Assembly: GCA_015488755.1 (NCBI GenBank)
Contig: WFNB01000032.1
Coordinates: 1-64,000 of the forward strand
Direction of reading: 5' to 3'
DNA length: 64,000 nucleotides
Origin: Gammaproteobacteria bacterium
GTDB taxonomy: Bacteria > Pseudomonadota > Gammaproteobacteria > GRL18
Shown here piece after piece: positions 53,019 through 61,681 of this stretch. Position numbers and translations under genes: made by a program. Under the pieces are notes generated by a model. It saw only the letters and a list, made by a program, of their open reading frames with translations. It was not told the DNA's origin and did not search any database. Numbering within the stretch: the first letter of the stretch is position 1; every line of letters begins with the position of its first letter.

Positions 53019-54269
53019 TTAATTAAAATAAAGTAAGGCAACTTCATTAAGTAATTGGCTTGCTAGCTGTTTTTTACTGGCCAGAGGCAATTTTTTTTGC
53101 CCCTGTAAAATTTCTTTTTTATGCCCTTCTTTATGCCATAGTTGTGCTTTCCAAAATAAGTGTAACTCATTATTATCGACTTCAAAACCTTGATCAGCAC
53201 CAACCTTATTAGCAACGATTATATCAAGATTTTTATTGTTTAATTTATTGCGTGCGTAGTTTTCAAGATTATCTGTCTCAGCGGCAAAACCGACACATAA
53301 AGGTTTATTCTCCAGCTTCGCAACATCAGATAAAATATCAGGATTTTTTTGTAATTCGATTATTAGGGTGTCCGCATTTTTTTTAATTTTTTTCTGGGCA
53401 AGCTTAATAGGACGATAATCAGCAACCGCAGCAGTAGCAATAAATATATCAGCCTGTGTGACTTCTTCAAAGACAGCATCATGCATTTCTTGAGCACTAC
53501 GAACAGTAACTAAGTCAACACCTGAAGGGGCATTTAATGCCACAGGGCCGCTGATAAGAGTCACCTTAGCTCCTTGCTTCTGTGCTACTTGAGCAATAGC
53601 ATACCCCATTTTACCACTACTACGATTACTAAGATAACGTACTGGGTCAATATCCTCGATAGTTGGACCTGCAGTAATTAAAATACGTTTGTTATACAGA
53701 GGTGTTTGCTCTGCTTGATTAGTGAATGTTTTTTGACAAGCCGATAATAGTACCTCAGGTTCTTCCATTCGGCCTGGACCATTATCACCGCAGGCTTGCT
53801 CACCAATGGCTGGCCCACAAATAGAAAGCCCATCTCTTTGAGATAGGCTATTAATATTATTTTTAGTGGCTTCATTTAACCACATTTGCTGGTTCATTGC
53901 CGGAGCAATCAATAGTGGAGCCTTACTTGCTAAGCATAATGTTGTCAGTAGATTATCAGCCATGCCACAAGTGATTTTAGCAATGGTATTGGCTGTTGCT
54001 GGAGCAATTAGAATTAAATCAGCCCATTGTGCCAATTCAATATGTCCCATACCAGCCTCAGCACTGAGATCAAATAATGAACTGCGTACTTCCTTAGTGG
54101 ATAACGCCTGAAAGGTAATACTACGAATGAATTGTTGGGCAGAAGCAGTCATAACCACTTGCACTTGAGCACCTTGTTTGATCAGCAGGCGCAAAAGTTC
54201 AGCAGATTTGTATGCAGCAACTCCACCACATACACCTAAAATAATTTTCTTTTGATTGAGAACGGACAT
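53019..54269 (-). CDS. coaBC: Bifunctional phosphopantothenoylcysteine decarboxylase/synthetase CoaBC
   Basis: A coenzyme A synthesis enzyme of 416 residues. The CoaC flavoprotein domain begins KKIILGVCGGVAAYKSAELLRLLIKQGAQVQVVMT and has the PAMNQQMW motif and the substrate flap cysteine in GEQACGDNGPGRMEEPE. The CoaB domain starts KRILITAGPTIEDIDPVRYLSNRSSGKMGYAIAQVA and includes IFIATAAVADYRP, KIKKNADTLIIELQKNPDIL and VGFAAETDN. It is divergent from radC. Confidence 0.97.
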   Translation of the reverse strand: MSVLNQKKIILGVCGGVAAYKSAELLRLLIKQGAQVQVVMTASAQQFIRSITFQALSTKEVRSSLFDLSAEAGMGHIELAQWADLILIAPATANTIAKITCGMADNLLTTLCLASKAPLLIAPAMNQQMWLNEATKNNINSLSQRDGLSICGPAIGEQACGDNGPGRMEEPEVLLSACQKTFTNQAEQTPLYNKRILITAGPTIEDIDPVRYLSNRSSGKMGYAIAQVAQKQGAKVTLISGPVALNAPSGVDLVTVRSAQEMHDAVFEEVTQADIFIATAAVADYRPIKLAQKKIKKNADTLIIELQKNPDILSDVAKLENKPLCVGFAAETDNLENYARNKLNNKNLDIIVANKVGADQGFEVDNNELHLFWKAQLWHKEGHKKEILQGQKKLPLASKKQLASQLLNEVALLYFN

Positions 54270-54288
54270 AGGGCTATTTTACCGATTA

Positions 54289-54300
54289 GTAAGCACTTAC
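54289..54300. promoter_or_regulatory. Candidate SlmA-type palindrome ahead of coaBC-dut
   Basis: GTAAGCACTTAC lies 20 bases before the coaBC start and is the exact reverse complement of the site at 52445-52456. Both resemble the SlmA consensus half-site GTGAG with one change per half. Confidence 0.45.
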
Positions 54301-54430
54301 TGCAACACTAAAAAGCAAACAAAATGGCCTTTGTAAGAAAATGCCTGCAAGTGAAACAAATACTATCAGTTAAGATGTTTAGTAAGAGCATGAGTGATGG
54401 CATAGATTTATAAATTTTTTGGAGAGCAAG

Positions 54431-55105
54431 ATGACAATTATTGACTGGCCTGAGGCTGAACGCCCAAGGGAGAAGCTGTTACAACGGGGTGCAGAGGCAC
54501 TGACAGATGCTGAATTATTGGCTATTTTTTTACGCACAGGAACAAAGGGTTTAACAGCAATTGATCTAGCCTATATTTTACTAAATGAATTTTCTTCATT
54601 ACGCAATTTATTTAATGCCAGTTTAGAAGAGTTTTGCCAATGCAAAGGGGTTGGGCCGGCCAAATATGTACAATTGCAAGCAGTATTGGCAATGTCAAAG
54701 CGCTATCTTCATGAAACACTGGCACAGCAGGATGTTATTAGTAACCCTCAAGCTTCCCAACAATATTTAATTCAACAACTTAGAGACCGGCCTCATGAAG
54801 TGTTTGCGGTTTTATTTTTAGACAACCGCCATCAGGTTATTAAATTTGAAGAATTATTTCATGGTACTATTGATGGGGCATCAGTCTATCCAAGAGAAGT
54901 CGTTAAAAAAGCACTTGAGTATAATGCGGCGGCACTTATTATTGCCCATAACCATCCATCAGGGGTCGCTGAACCAAGCCTTGCAGATGAACAAATAACA
55001 TTACGTCTTAGAGAAGCACTGGCCTTAGTCGATATTCGTTTACTGGATCATTTTATTATTGGCAATGGGGAAACCATTTCCCTAGCGCAACGAGGTATCC
55101 TTTGA
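54431..55105 (+). CDS. radC: RadC family JAB-domain protein
   Basis: A 224-residue protein with an N-terminal helix-hairpin-helix-like region ([18 protein letters not shown]) and a C-terminal JAMM domain with the zinc motif [21 protein letters not shown]. Despite its name, a role in DNA repair is not established. It begins [37 protein letters not shown]; the track's TTG start lies on the GGAGAG that serves the ATG at 54431. It is divergent from coaBC as in many gammaproteobacteria. Confidence 0.94.
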   Translation: MTIIDWPEAERPREKLLQRGAEALTDAELLAIFLRTGTKGLTAIDLAYILLNEFSSLRNLFNASLEEFCQCKGVGPAKYVQLQAVLAMSKRYLHETLAQQDVISNPQASQQYLIQQLRDRPHEVFAVLFLDNRHQVIKFEELFHGTIDGASVYPREVVKKALEYNAAALIIAHNHPSGVAEPSLADEQITLRLREALALVDIRLLDHFIIGNGETISLAQRGIL

Positions 55106-55118
55106 TGCGGTTCGGTTA

Positions 55119-55160
55119 TCTAACTTGAACGCTGGATAAAATGATTTTGAAAATAACGTG
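55119..55160 (+). repeat. Dispersed repeat, partial copy B
   Basis: TAACTTGAACGCTGGATAAAATGATTTTGAAAATAACG matches the left half of the element at 42461-42540 closely (GGATAAGATGATCTTGAAAATAAC). The right arm is missing. It lies just after radC. Confidence 0.6.
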
Positions 55161-55185
55161 TTTATACTAGAAATACATGGTTACT

Positions 55186-55644
55186 TTAAGGATTATTGCT
55201 TATTCGAACGATAACATCAAAGGAATCAATTTTACTATCTTTGGGAAGTTCATTTTGTATAAAGGAGGGATCAATATGTTTTTGTATATCAATTAATAGG
55301 CCCGTATCGACATTATAGAAATGTTGATGTGGTTTGGTATTGGTATCATAAAAAGTTTTTGTTGAATCAACAAAAATCTCATTAAGTAAGCCTTTTTTAA
55401 CAAATAAGCCTAATGTATTATAAACAGTCGCCTGAGATACCTTCGTGTGCTTAGCTGCTACTGCTGTGTATATTTGTTCAGCCGTCATATGCTGGTGTTT
55501 TGCTAATAGCATATTAGCAATGGCAATTCGCTGTGCAGTAGGATAAATACCATGAATACGAAGAGACTCACTAGCATTATAGGTAGTATTGGGTACAGAA
55601 TTGTCCGTGGCTAATTTTTTTAAAGGCATAATAATACAGGTCAT
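55186..55644 (-). CDS. Fur-family transcriptional regulator, PerR/Irr-like
   Basis: At 152 residues, this has the Fur winged helix: IHGIYPTAQRIAIANMLLAKHQHMTAEQIYTAVAAKHTKVSQATVYNTLGLFVKKGLL. The dimer domain has TKPHQHFYNVDTGLLIDIQ with regulatory-metal histidines, but the CxxC pairs that hold structural zinc in Fur and PerR are absent and the C-terminus is short, as in Irr-type proteins. It is divergent from the rubrerythrin gene with a PerR-box-like site between, so it probably represses that gene and itself in response to peroxide or iron. An ATG at residue 6 is an alternative start. Confidence 0.85.
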   Translation of the reverse strand: MTCIIMPLKKLATDNSVPNTTYNASESLRIHGIYPTAQRIAIANMLLAKHQHMTAEQIYTAVAAKHTKVSQATVYNTLGLFVKKGLLNEIFVDSTKTFYDTNTKPHQHFYNVDTGLLIDIQKHIDPSFIQNELPKDSKIDSFDVIVRISNNP

Positions 55645-55666
55645 TAAGAATATTAAAAGATCAGTA

Positions 55667-55694
55667 TAGCATAATTTTATAGGTAGTTATGCTA
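55667..55694. promoter_or_regulatory. Inverted repeat upstream of the Fur-family gene
   Basis: TAGCATAA and TTATGCTA are perfect 8-bp arms 12 bases apart, 23 bases before the regulator start. A candidate self-control site. Confidence 0.4.
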
Positions 55695-55708
55695 ATCCAT
55701 AAAATTAG

Positions 55709-55731
55709 CTAACACTTGAAGTAAGTGTTAG
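55709..55731. promoter_or_regulatory. Inverted repeat in the regulator-rubrerythrin gap
   Basis: CTAACACTT-GAAGT-AAGTGTTAG has perfect 9-bp arms with a 5-base spacer. It may be a second operator or the base of a leader hairpin. Confidence 0.45.
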
Positions 55732-55783
55732 TACTATTATTAAATTATAAAAGAAAATACCAAGGCTTATCTTTAAGTTTTCT

Positions 55784-55798
55784 TTATAATGATTCTAA
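55784..55798 (+). promoter_or_regulatory. PerR box
   Basis: TTATAATGATTCTAA matches the Bacillus PerR-box consensus TTATAATNATTATAA with one mismatch. It lies between the divergent Fur-family regulator and the rubrerythrin gene, about 108 bases before the latter's start. Confidence 0.6.
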
Positions 55799-55905
55799 AT
55801 ATAATGTATTTCATCTGGAATCTGCTATTATCACTTATTTATAACCGTATTTTCTGAGTAGTTTTTAAGAATTTTTTCTAATATCAAATAATGAGGCCTA
55901 TTAAC

Positions 55906-56565
55906 ATGAGACAATATGAATCCTATCAATGTAAACACTGTGGTAATGTTGTAGAAGTGCAGACTGCTGGTGGTGGAACATTGACCTGTTGTGGTGAAGC
56001 AATGACAATGGCGACAGAAAACTTAACCTTAGTTAATTTAATGAAAGCTTTTGCAGGTGAATCTCAGGCAAGAAACAAGTATGAATATTTTTCTAAAGTT
56101 GCTCAAAAAGAAGGCTATCGGGATATTGCCGAGCATTTTCAACGAGCAGCCAATAATGAAAAAGTCCATGCTAAACTTGAACTGGCATTACACAATCGTA
56201 TGCTGAGTCAAAGCAAAAATAACTTTGGTAATACCCAAGAGAACTTAATCTCTGCCATTGCTGGCGAAAGCTATGAAAATATTACCATGTACCCAGATTT
56301 TGCCGCCATTGCAGAAGCTGAAGGGCATCAAGAAGCAGCAACTCTTTTTAAGGGAATTGGTCAAATAGAGGTGGAGCATGAAAACATGTATAAAATGCTT
56401 TTAGACAGACTGGAGGCAAAGGCTGAATTTGTCAGTGAAAATGATAATGAAGCTTGGATTTGTGAGGTCTGTGGTCATGTGCATTATGGTAAAAAAGCGT
56501 TAAATATATGCCCTGTGTGTAACCATCCTCAGGAATATCAATCACGATTAAATAGCAAAAAATAG
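55906..56565 (+). CDS. Rubrerythrin with N-terminal desulforedoxin-like and C-terminal rubredoxin modules
   Basis: A 219-residue three-module protein. Residues about 6-35 form a desulforedoxin-like iron centre ([27 protein letters not shown], CxxC and CC). A rubrerythrin diiron ferritin-like domain follows ([60 protein letters not shown]), then a rubredoxin-type end ([22 protein letters not shown]). Rubrerythrins reduce hydrogen peroxide. The track ATG at 55891 is replaced by the ATG at 55906, which has AGG at a proper distance. The divergent Fur-family gene and PerR box suggest peroxide control. Confidence 0.9.
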   Translation: MRQYESYQCKHCGNVVEVQTAGGGTLTCCGEAMTMATENLTLVNLMKAFAGESQARNKYEYFSKVAQKEGYRDIAEHFQRAANNEKVHAKLELALHNRMLSQSKNNFGNTQENLISAIAGESYENITMYPDFAAIAEAEGHQEAATLFKGIGQIEVEHENMYKMLLDRLEAKAEFVSENDNEAWICEVCGHVHYGKKALNICPVCNHPQEYQSRLNSKK

Positions 56566-56593
56566 GCTCTTATCTATTTTTGGACGGGCTCCT

Positions 56594-56618
56594 AGGATCT
56601 TATTTACAATAAGATCCT
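56594..56618. terminator. Hairpin between convergent rubrerythrin and DUF5610 genes
   Basis: AGGATCTTATT-TAC-AATAAGATCCT is an 11-bp perfect stem with a 3-base loop, 28 bases past the rubrerythrin stop. No T run follows, but its place between convergent genes suits a bidirectional terminator. Confidence 0.65.
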
Positions 56619-56635
56619 AATAATGTACTTAGAGG

Positions 56636-57865
56636 CTAAGCTGGTTTACTATGCAATTGCTTAAGTTCAGCTACTAGGGAATCAAGGAGTTCTGTAGAAC
56701 CTTTTTCCAATTGTTTCATATCATCAGATTCCAATAATTGGTTTACTCCTTTGAGTAAGTCAGCAATACCCTGTGTACCGTCGGCAAAATTATTTTTGGC
56801 AATAGGATTATCAAATAGTTGATCCAATTGTTTAATAAAAGTGCTTATTTCTTTGAGACCATTTTGAGTATTTGCTTGCTCAGATTGGGGTAGGGTATTG
56901 GGTTGATAGCTACTATAAGTACTGATAGCTGTCTGACGAGATTCCTGATAACTTAAGTTTAGAGAAAAACGAGTCAACTCTTTGGAGTCAAAGTTCATTT
57001 CCGTCGCTGTTTTAAACGCTTGTTGAGTATCACCGGAAAAAAACTGATTAGAGACCTGAGCAATATTTTTGAGTAAGTCATCTATTGCTTTTTGCTCGTC
57101 TTTATCCAAATTACCATCGACTTGATAGCTGATCCCTGTACTGGCAGAAAAACTCTGGGATTGACTATAACTGCTCCCTTCTTTGTTTTGGCGATAGTAT
57201 TGTTCTGATTGTGCACTCTGTTCTTTAAATAGATCAATCAGTATTTTATCACCATCCGCAGTTGTAATACTGACTTGTGTGCTTTCACTTCGGGCATAAC
57301 TATTTTCTATAGACGCTTCTTGAACATTTTTATTCTTTGCTTGCTCAGTCTCATCTTTTGGTGCTTCATCTTGACCATTAATTTTCTGATCCAGACGATC
57401 CAATCCTTGTTGGATGAGCTTATAGGTTGAGTCTGCATCCGATTTGACTTTGCCATTAAGCACATCCAAACTGTCAAGAATATCTCTTGCTTCAGCAAAC
57501 CCCTTTTCAATACCTTCTCTCGCCTGAGTAAGTAATTTATTCTGTTGCTCATTGTCACCACCGGCTAAAATGCGCCCGGAAACAAAACCTAAAATTCGTT
57601 CGGACACTTTTTCAGGGGTGTAATCATCAGCATTTAAACCTTTAAGCTCAATACCTTCTTCTTTAAAACGTTCTTTAAGTTTATCAGCGATTTCACGGTT
57701 TACTATTGCTTGAGTTTTTTCTGGGGTTAACACACCAATTGAGACATCATCGCTGGCTTTATTAGCAATGCTTTTTGGTAATATATTGGCTTTTGCCAGA
57801 TTATTAGTCAAAAGTTGGTTTTTTGTGGTGATAGCGGATAAAGATGCTTGCATGTTTGGCTCCAT
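56636..57865 (-). CDS. DUF5610 domain-containing protein
   Basis: This 409-residue, Gln/Ser-rich soluble protein has no signal peptide or membrane helix. Residues about 50-135 match the DUF5610 pattern (TPEKTQAIVNREIADKLKERFKEEGIELKGLNADDYTPEKVSERILGFVSGRIL). The middle has an acidic, low-complexity stretch (NGQDEAPKDETEQAKNKN) and a region QSQSFSASTGISYQVDGNLDKDEQKAIDDLLKNIAQVSNQFFSGD. Function is unknown. AAGGG lies eight bases before the ATG. It is probably monocistronic. Confidence 0.75.
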   Translation of the reverse strand: MEPNMQASLSAITTKNQLLTNNLAKANILPKSIANKASDDVSIGVLTPEKTQAIVNREIADKLKERFKEEGIELKGLNADDYTPEKVSERILGFVSGRILAGGDNEQQNKLLTQAREGIEKGFAEARDILDSLDVLNGKVKSDADSTYKLIQQGLDRLDQKINGQDEAPKDETEQAKNKNVQEASIENSYARSESTQVSITTADGDKILIDLFKEQSAQSEQYYRQNKEGSSYSQSQSFSASTGISYQVDGNLDKDEQKAIDDLLKNIAQVSNQFFSGDTQQAFKTATEMNFDSKELTRFSLNLSYQESRQTAISTYSSYQPNTLPQSEQANTQNGLKEISTFIKQLDQLFDNPIAKNNFADGTQGIADLLKGVNQLLESDDMKQLEKGSTELLDSLVAELKQLHSKPA

Positions 57866-58178
57866 TCTTAACCCTTAAGTCATTATATTTAATAAGGGAT
57901 TTACTCATTTAAGTGTACTGTGACGCCAATATATCTCGGTTTAATTCACTCTCTATAAAAACAGTTTTACAGTCTTTTTATGTGCTCTTTTGCACCACTT
58001 TGTCGCATATTTAATAAAAATAGCTTGGCTGTCCCACCTATTAGCGTCTAGGTATGATTTTTCTTTATTATTTTACACTTCCACCTTTCCATTCTACCTA
58101 AAATGAGATATATTCAGCGCTTATATATATCCCCCTTTTTTTGAATTAAGGATTGAGTTAAGGAAGGTCAAAGAAGCC
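57866..58178. other. Intergenic region between the DUF5610 and reductase genes
   Basis: A 313-base divergent, AT-rich gap with no ORF, RNA gene or clear palindrome that I can support. It should carry promoters for both neighbours, but no promoter is convincing by eye. Confidence 0.5.
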
Positions 58179-59189
58179 ATGCGTCATCGTGTAACTATAC
58201 AACCCAGTGAACACCAATTTTATGTTGAATCAAATGAAACTGTACTTGATGCAGCCCTACGCCAAGGGATCAATCTGCAATACGGTTGTCGCAACGGTGT
58301 GTGTGGTGCTTGCAAAGGTAAATTACTAAAAGGCGACATTTATTATGATGAAGATCCTTTTGCCCTAAGCGATGAAGAGAAGGATGACAATCAAGTATTG
58401 TTCTGTGCATCATTTGTAGATTCTGAATTAGTGATAGAAGTAGAAGAAGTGGAGCTTGATAGCGCCATTGAAATTAAAAGCCTCCCTTGTCGTGTGCATG
58501 AAATGAATCATCTAGCCGATGATGTCATGCAGGTTTTTGTTAAGCTACCGGCATCTGAGCGTCTGCAATTTTTATCTGGACAGTATATTGACATTCTTCT
58601 TGAAGATGGTCGCCACCGCAGTTTTTCTATTGCTAATGCCCCCCATAATGATGAGTTTTTAGAGCTACACATTCGTTTGGTTGAGCAAGGACTCTTTACC
58701 CCCAAAGTATTTAACTCCATGCAAGCCAAAGATTTATTACGCATCGAAGGGCCTCATGGGAGCTTCTTTTTTCATGAAGACTCCAATAAGGATATTTTGC
58801 TCGTTGCTGGTGGTACCGGCTTTGCGCCAATAAAAAGCATTATTGAGCACTTAATTAATGAAAAAAATACACGTCCAATTTACCTTTACTGGGGTGCTCG
58901 TACACAGGCTGATCTCTATATGAAAGAATTGGCTGAGCAATGGGCTAGCAATCAGACAAATATAAGCTTTATACCGGTATTATCTAATGCAGAATCTGAT
59001 ACCACTTGGTCTGGCAGAACAGGTTATGTTCATGATGCGATAGTAAAGGATTTTGATGATTTATCGGTCTTTGATATTTATACCTGTGGTCCACCTGCTA
59101 TGATTAAAGCGGCAGAGAAAAGTTTTACCGAGAAGGGCATGACTAAGGAGCAATTTTTCTATGACTCTTTTGATTTTTCTACAGAATAA
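58179..59189 (+). CDS. 2Fe-2S ferredoxin-FAD/NAD(P) reductase (AscD-like)
   Basis: A 336-residue electron-transfer reductase. The N-terminal plant-type ferredoxin domain has YGCRNGVCGACKGKLLKG and the distal VLFCASF cysteine. The FAD-binding barrel has RHRSFSIANAP and the NAD domain has LVAGGTGFAPIKSII and DIYTCGPPAMIKAAEKSF. Such proteins are often annotated CDP-6-deoxy-delta-3,4-glucoseen reductase, or serve oxygenases (as in MmoC, BenC). No oxygenase or deoxysugar gene is nearby, so the partner is unknown. Confidence 0.88.
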   Translation: MRHRVTIQPSEHQFYVESNETVLDAALRQGINLQYGCRNGVCGACKGKLLKGDIYYDEDPFALSDEEKDDNQVLFCASFVDSELVIEVEEVELDSAIEIKSLPCRVHEMNHLADDVMQVFVKLPASERLQFLSGQYIDILLEDGRHRSFSIANAPHNDEFLELHIRLVEQGLFTPKVFNSMQAKDLLRIEGPHGSFFFHEDSNKDILLVAGGTGFAPIKSIIEHLINEKNTRPIYLYWGARTQADLYMKELAEQWASNQTNISFIPVLSNAESDTTWSGRTGYVHDAIVKDFDDLSVFDIYTCGPPAMIKAAEKSFTEKGMTKEQFFYDSFDFSTE

Positions 59190-59273
59190 CATTCACAGAC
59201 TAACTACTCAGTAAAGCCTTATTGAATAATAAGCTATTACAGAAATATTCAACTATTTTTGTAATAGCAGACA

Positions 59274-60509
59274 TCAACAACTGAGCATCAAAGGCAATTC
59301 TTCATTAAGTTTAATCACCTCTACTTTGGTATTAAGTAACAGACCTTCCCGATAGCAATTCATCGCTTCTACAGAATCATCCAGCTGATTTTCATACAAT
59401 TTACCAAGCAATTGATAGGCCTCTGTACTAGGTGCTACCGCAATGCTTTCAGAAATATAATCGCGTGCTTTACCCCATAACTGATTATAAATACTCAAAC
59501 GGCCAAGCGTTAATAACAGCTCTGCACTGCGACCATTATCACTGAGCCATGACTCGGCTTTTTCTAATTGTTTAGCAACATCGGGCTCTTTTACTTGACC
59601 ATAAAGTAGAATTAATGCCGCATCCCAATGGTGCTTAAGCCCTTCTCTAATCAGCTCCAGAACTTGATCATGATCACCCAAAGATAATAATAATTGACAG
59701 TAAAATTGAATCATCTCTGGCTCGGTACGTGTTGCTTTAGGTAAGCGTTGCCATATTAGATTGAGTTCGCCCTGATTTTTACTTTGCAAGGCTTGTAACA
59801 TTAAGCGCTTACTCAAGGCCTGTTCATACTGGCTTAATTCCTGATAGCTAAAAATATTATTCTTACGTAGTTCCGGCAATAATTTTTCTAAATCTTGCCA
59901 GCTATTGAGTTGCTGGTAGACTCGAAATAACATTTTCAATACCTGTTGATGCTTGGGTGCCAAGGTACGTAAATGCATTAGAGTAGCCAAGGCTTGTTCA
60001 GCCTGACCATCTTTAATCTGTAATTCTGCCTGAGTCAAACCAATCGCAATATCCGCCTGAGGATCACTCTTATGAGCCTGTAATAAATAATCATCTCGGC
60101 GTTGTTGGGCGCCACCTTCTTGAGCAGCTCGGGCAGCTGCCAGATAATTTAAAATTGGCATGCCACTGGTATGAGCACTTTTGCGCAAATGGTTTTCTGC
60201 TTCACGCCAATTACCTTCAGCTAGTTCAATATAGCCTTGATTGCAGTTTTTAAGCGCCTTTAATGTCTTACGGTTTTGGTTCCAATGGTTGATCTGAGAA
60301 GGAAATTTAATGGTCTTAACAATTAAAAAAACCAATAACAAAATGCTGGCAATAATAGTGCTCAAGACACCTATTAACAAGACCATAGTACCTTCTATGC
60401 TCCAGTCACCATGACTGAGCAAGGCATAGCCAGGATCTTCTTTGGCAATCAAGGCAAGATAAACCGCAATAATAAGAAAAATCAGTGAATAAAAAAGCAG
60501 TTTTATCAT
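59274..60509 (-). CDS. hemY: HemY, TPR membrane protein of the hem operon
   Basis: At 411 residues this has the HemY_N domain: two N-terminal transmembrane helices (LLFYSLIFLIIAVYLALIA and VLLIGVLSTIIASILLLVFLIVKTI) and then TPR-like helical repeats (GYIELAEGNWREAENHLRKSA, LYGQVKEPDVAKQLEKAESWL, AYQLLGKLYENQLDDSVEAMNCYREGLLL). This is the enterobacterial HemY of unknown function, not protoporphyrinogen oxidase. It overlaps hemX as ATGA, so translation is coupled. Confidence 0.92.
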   Translation of the reverse strand: MIKLLFYSLIFLIIAVYLALIAKEDPGYALLSHGDWSIEGTMVLLIGVLSTIIASILLLVFLIVKTIKFPSQINHWNQNRKTLKALKNCNQGYIELAEGNWREAENHLRKSAHTSGMPILNYLAAARAAQEGGAQQRRDDYLLQAHKSDPQADIAIGLTQAELQIKDGQAEQALATLMHLRTLAPKHQQVLKMLFRVYQQLNSWQDLEKLLPELRKNNIFSYQELSQYEQALSKRLMLQALQSKNQGELNLIWQRLPKATRTEPEMIQFYCQLLLSLGDHDQVLELIREGLKHHWDAALILLYGQVKEPDVAKQLEKAESWLSDNGRSAELLLTLGRLSIYNQLWGKARDYISESIAVAPSTEAYQLLGKLYENQLDDSVEAMNCYREGLLLNTKVEVIKLNEELPLMLSC

Positions 60510-61663
60510 CTCTTAGCCTCTTGCTGTTGTTCAAGCTCTTTTTGGTAGGCACGCAATAATTTAATGGATTTGGAAATATCAGGCATGGTACCTGTAATGC
60601 TCATTTTTTTCAGTGTATGCAATTCTTCAATGGTCTGTTTAATAGCAGAGCTTTCTGGATCAAAAAATTCTGTTAACCATTGCGTAGCTTCTGTCAAACT
60701 CTCAACAAACAGTGTTTTTTGTCCCAATAAAAGTGACCGCCGTGCCGTTTCAAGTTTTAACTGTAAATTTTGCTGCAAAAAAAACTGCTCTTTGGGTGTC
60801 ATAAGTGCTTTAGGGGACTTATCTAATTTACGAAAGACCACTAAGGCTCTCAATTCATGCAAAAAGTCTTTACCTACTTGTTCTAAATCAGCACTATCAT
60901 GGGAGGCTTTTTTATCGACTAAATCTGCTATTTTTTTCTTGGTATTCACTTGAGTGTATAAAATAGGCAGCGAGGGTAACATTTTAATAATGCTAGCCAA
61001 ACGAGCAGCCATGCCAACAATATCGGGTTGTCGAAGTGCTTTTAGTTGCTGAATCTCGTCTCGGATCTGTGTTCTAGTTTCAATGGTTGCCGGATCACCT
61101 GTATCCAGTAAGCGAGAATCCGCAGCTTCTAAGGCAGCAATTGAGGTCGCCACATCTTTTTGTAGTTTTAAACTATGATTAGCCACTAATAGTAAATATT
61201 CAACTTCAGCCAATACCCAACCAATACGCTCACGTCCTTTTTGTTTAAATAATACATCCAATGACTGCAACATTTGTTGATTGCTTAAAGCCACTTTTTT
61301 AGATAAGGCTTCTGTGGTTTGTTGCTGACCAGATACCTGCTGCTGAAATTGTTGTTGCTCAGCGCTAATGCGTGCCATTTTATCAGCCATTGTTGTTAGC
61401 TGTGCACTGATACCACCGTCTACTTTAACGGCTAATGCCGATAAATCGGTTCTGGTCTTCTCCATTTTCTGGGAAAATTCGGCACGATTTTTCTCTAAAC
61501 TCTGAGCGAGTAAAAAAGTAATACCCGCAGATGCTAAGGAAAAGACAATGGCTAAAAAGATAAAAGCCGAAGCAACACCAGATGATGCAGTTTTTGCTTT
61601 ATCAACGTTCAGTTCATCATTTTCAATATCTTGCTTGTTTACTTTATCAGGGGTTTTATTCAC
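60506..61663 (-). CDS. hemX: HemX (uroporphyrinogen-III C-methyltransferase-like membrane protein)
   Basis: A 385-residue protein with one transmembrane helix near residues 30-53 (ASAFIFLAIVFSLASAGITFLL) and a coiled-coil periplasmic region (KMARISAEQQQFQQQVSGQQQTTEALSKKVALS), followed by EVEYLLLVANHSLKLQKDVATSIAALEAADSRLLD, a family signature. HemX is often labelled a methyltransferase but lacks the enzyme domain. It starts with GTG. It lies between hemD and hemY. Confidence 0.93.
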   Translation of the reverse strand: MNKTPDKVNKQDIENDELNVDKAKTASSGVASAFIFLAIVFSLASAGITFLLAQSLEKNRAEFSQKMEKTRTDLSALAVKVDGGISAQLTTMADKMARISAEQQQFQQQVSGQQQTTEALSKKVALSNQQMLQSLDVLFKQKGRERIGWVLAEVEYLLLVANHSLKLQKDVATSIAALEAADSRLLDTGDPATIETRTQIRDEIQQLKALRQPDIVGMAARLASIIKMLPSLPILYTQVNTKKKIADLVDKKASHDSADLEQVGKDFLHELRALVVFRKLDKSPKALMTPKEQFFLQQNLQLKLETARRSLLLGQKTLFVESLTEATQWLTEFFDPESSAIKQTIEELHTLKKMSITGTMPDISKSIKLLRAYQKELEQQQEAKR

Positions 61664-61681
61664 TTTGTTTTCCCATTTATT

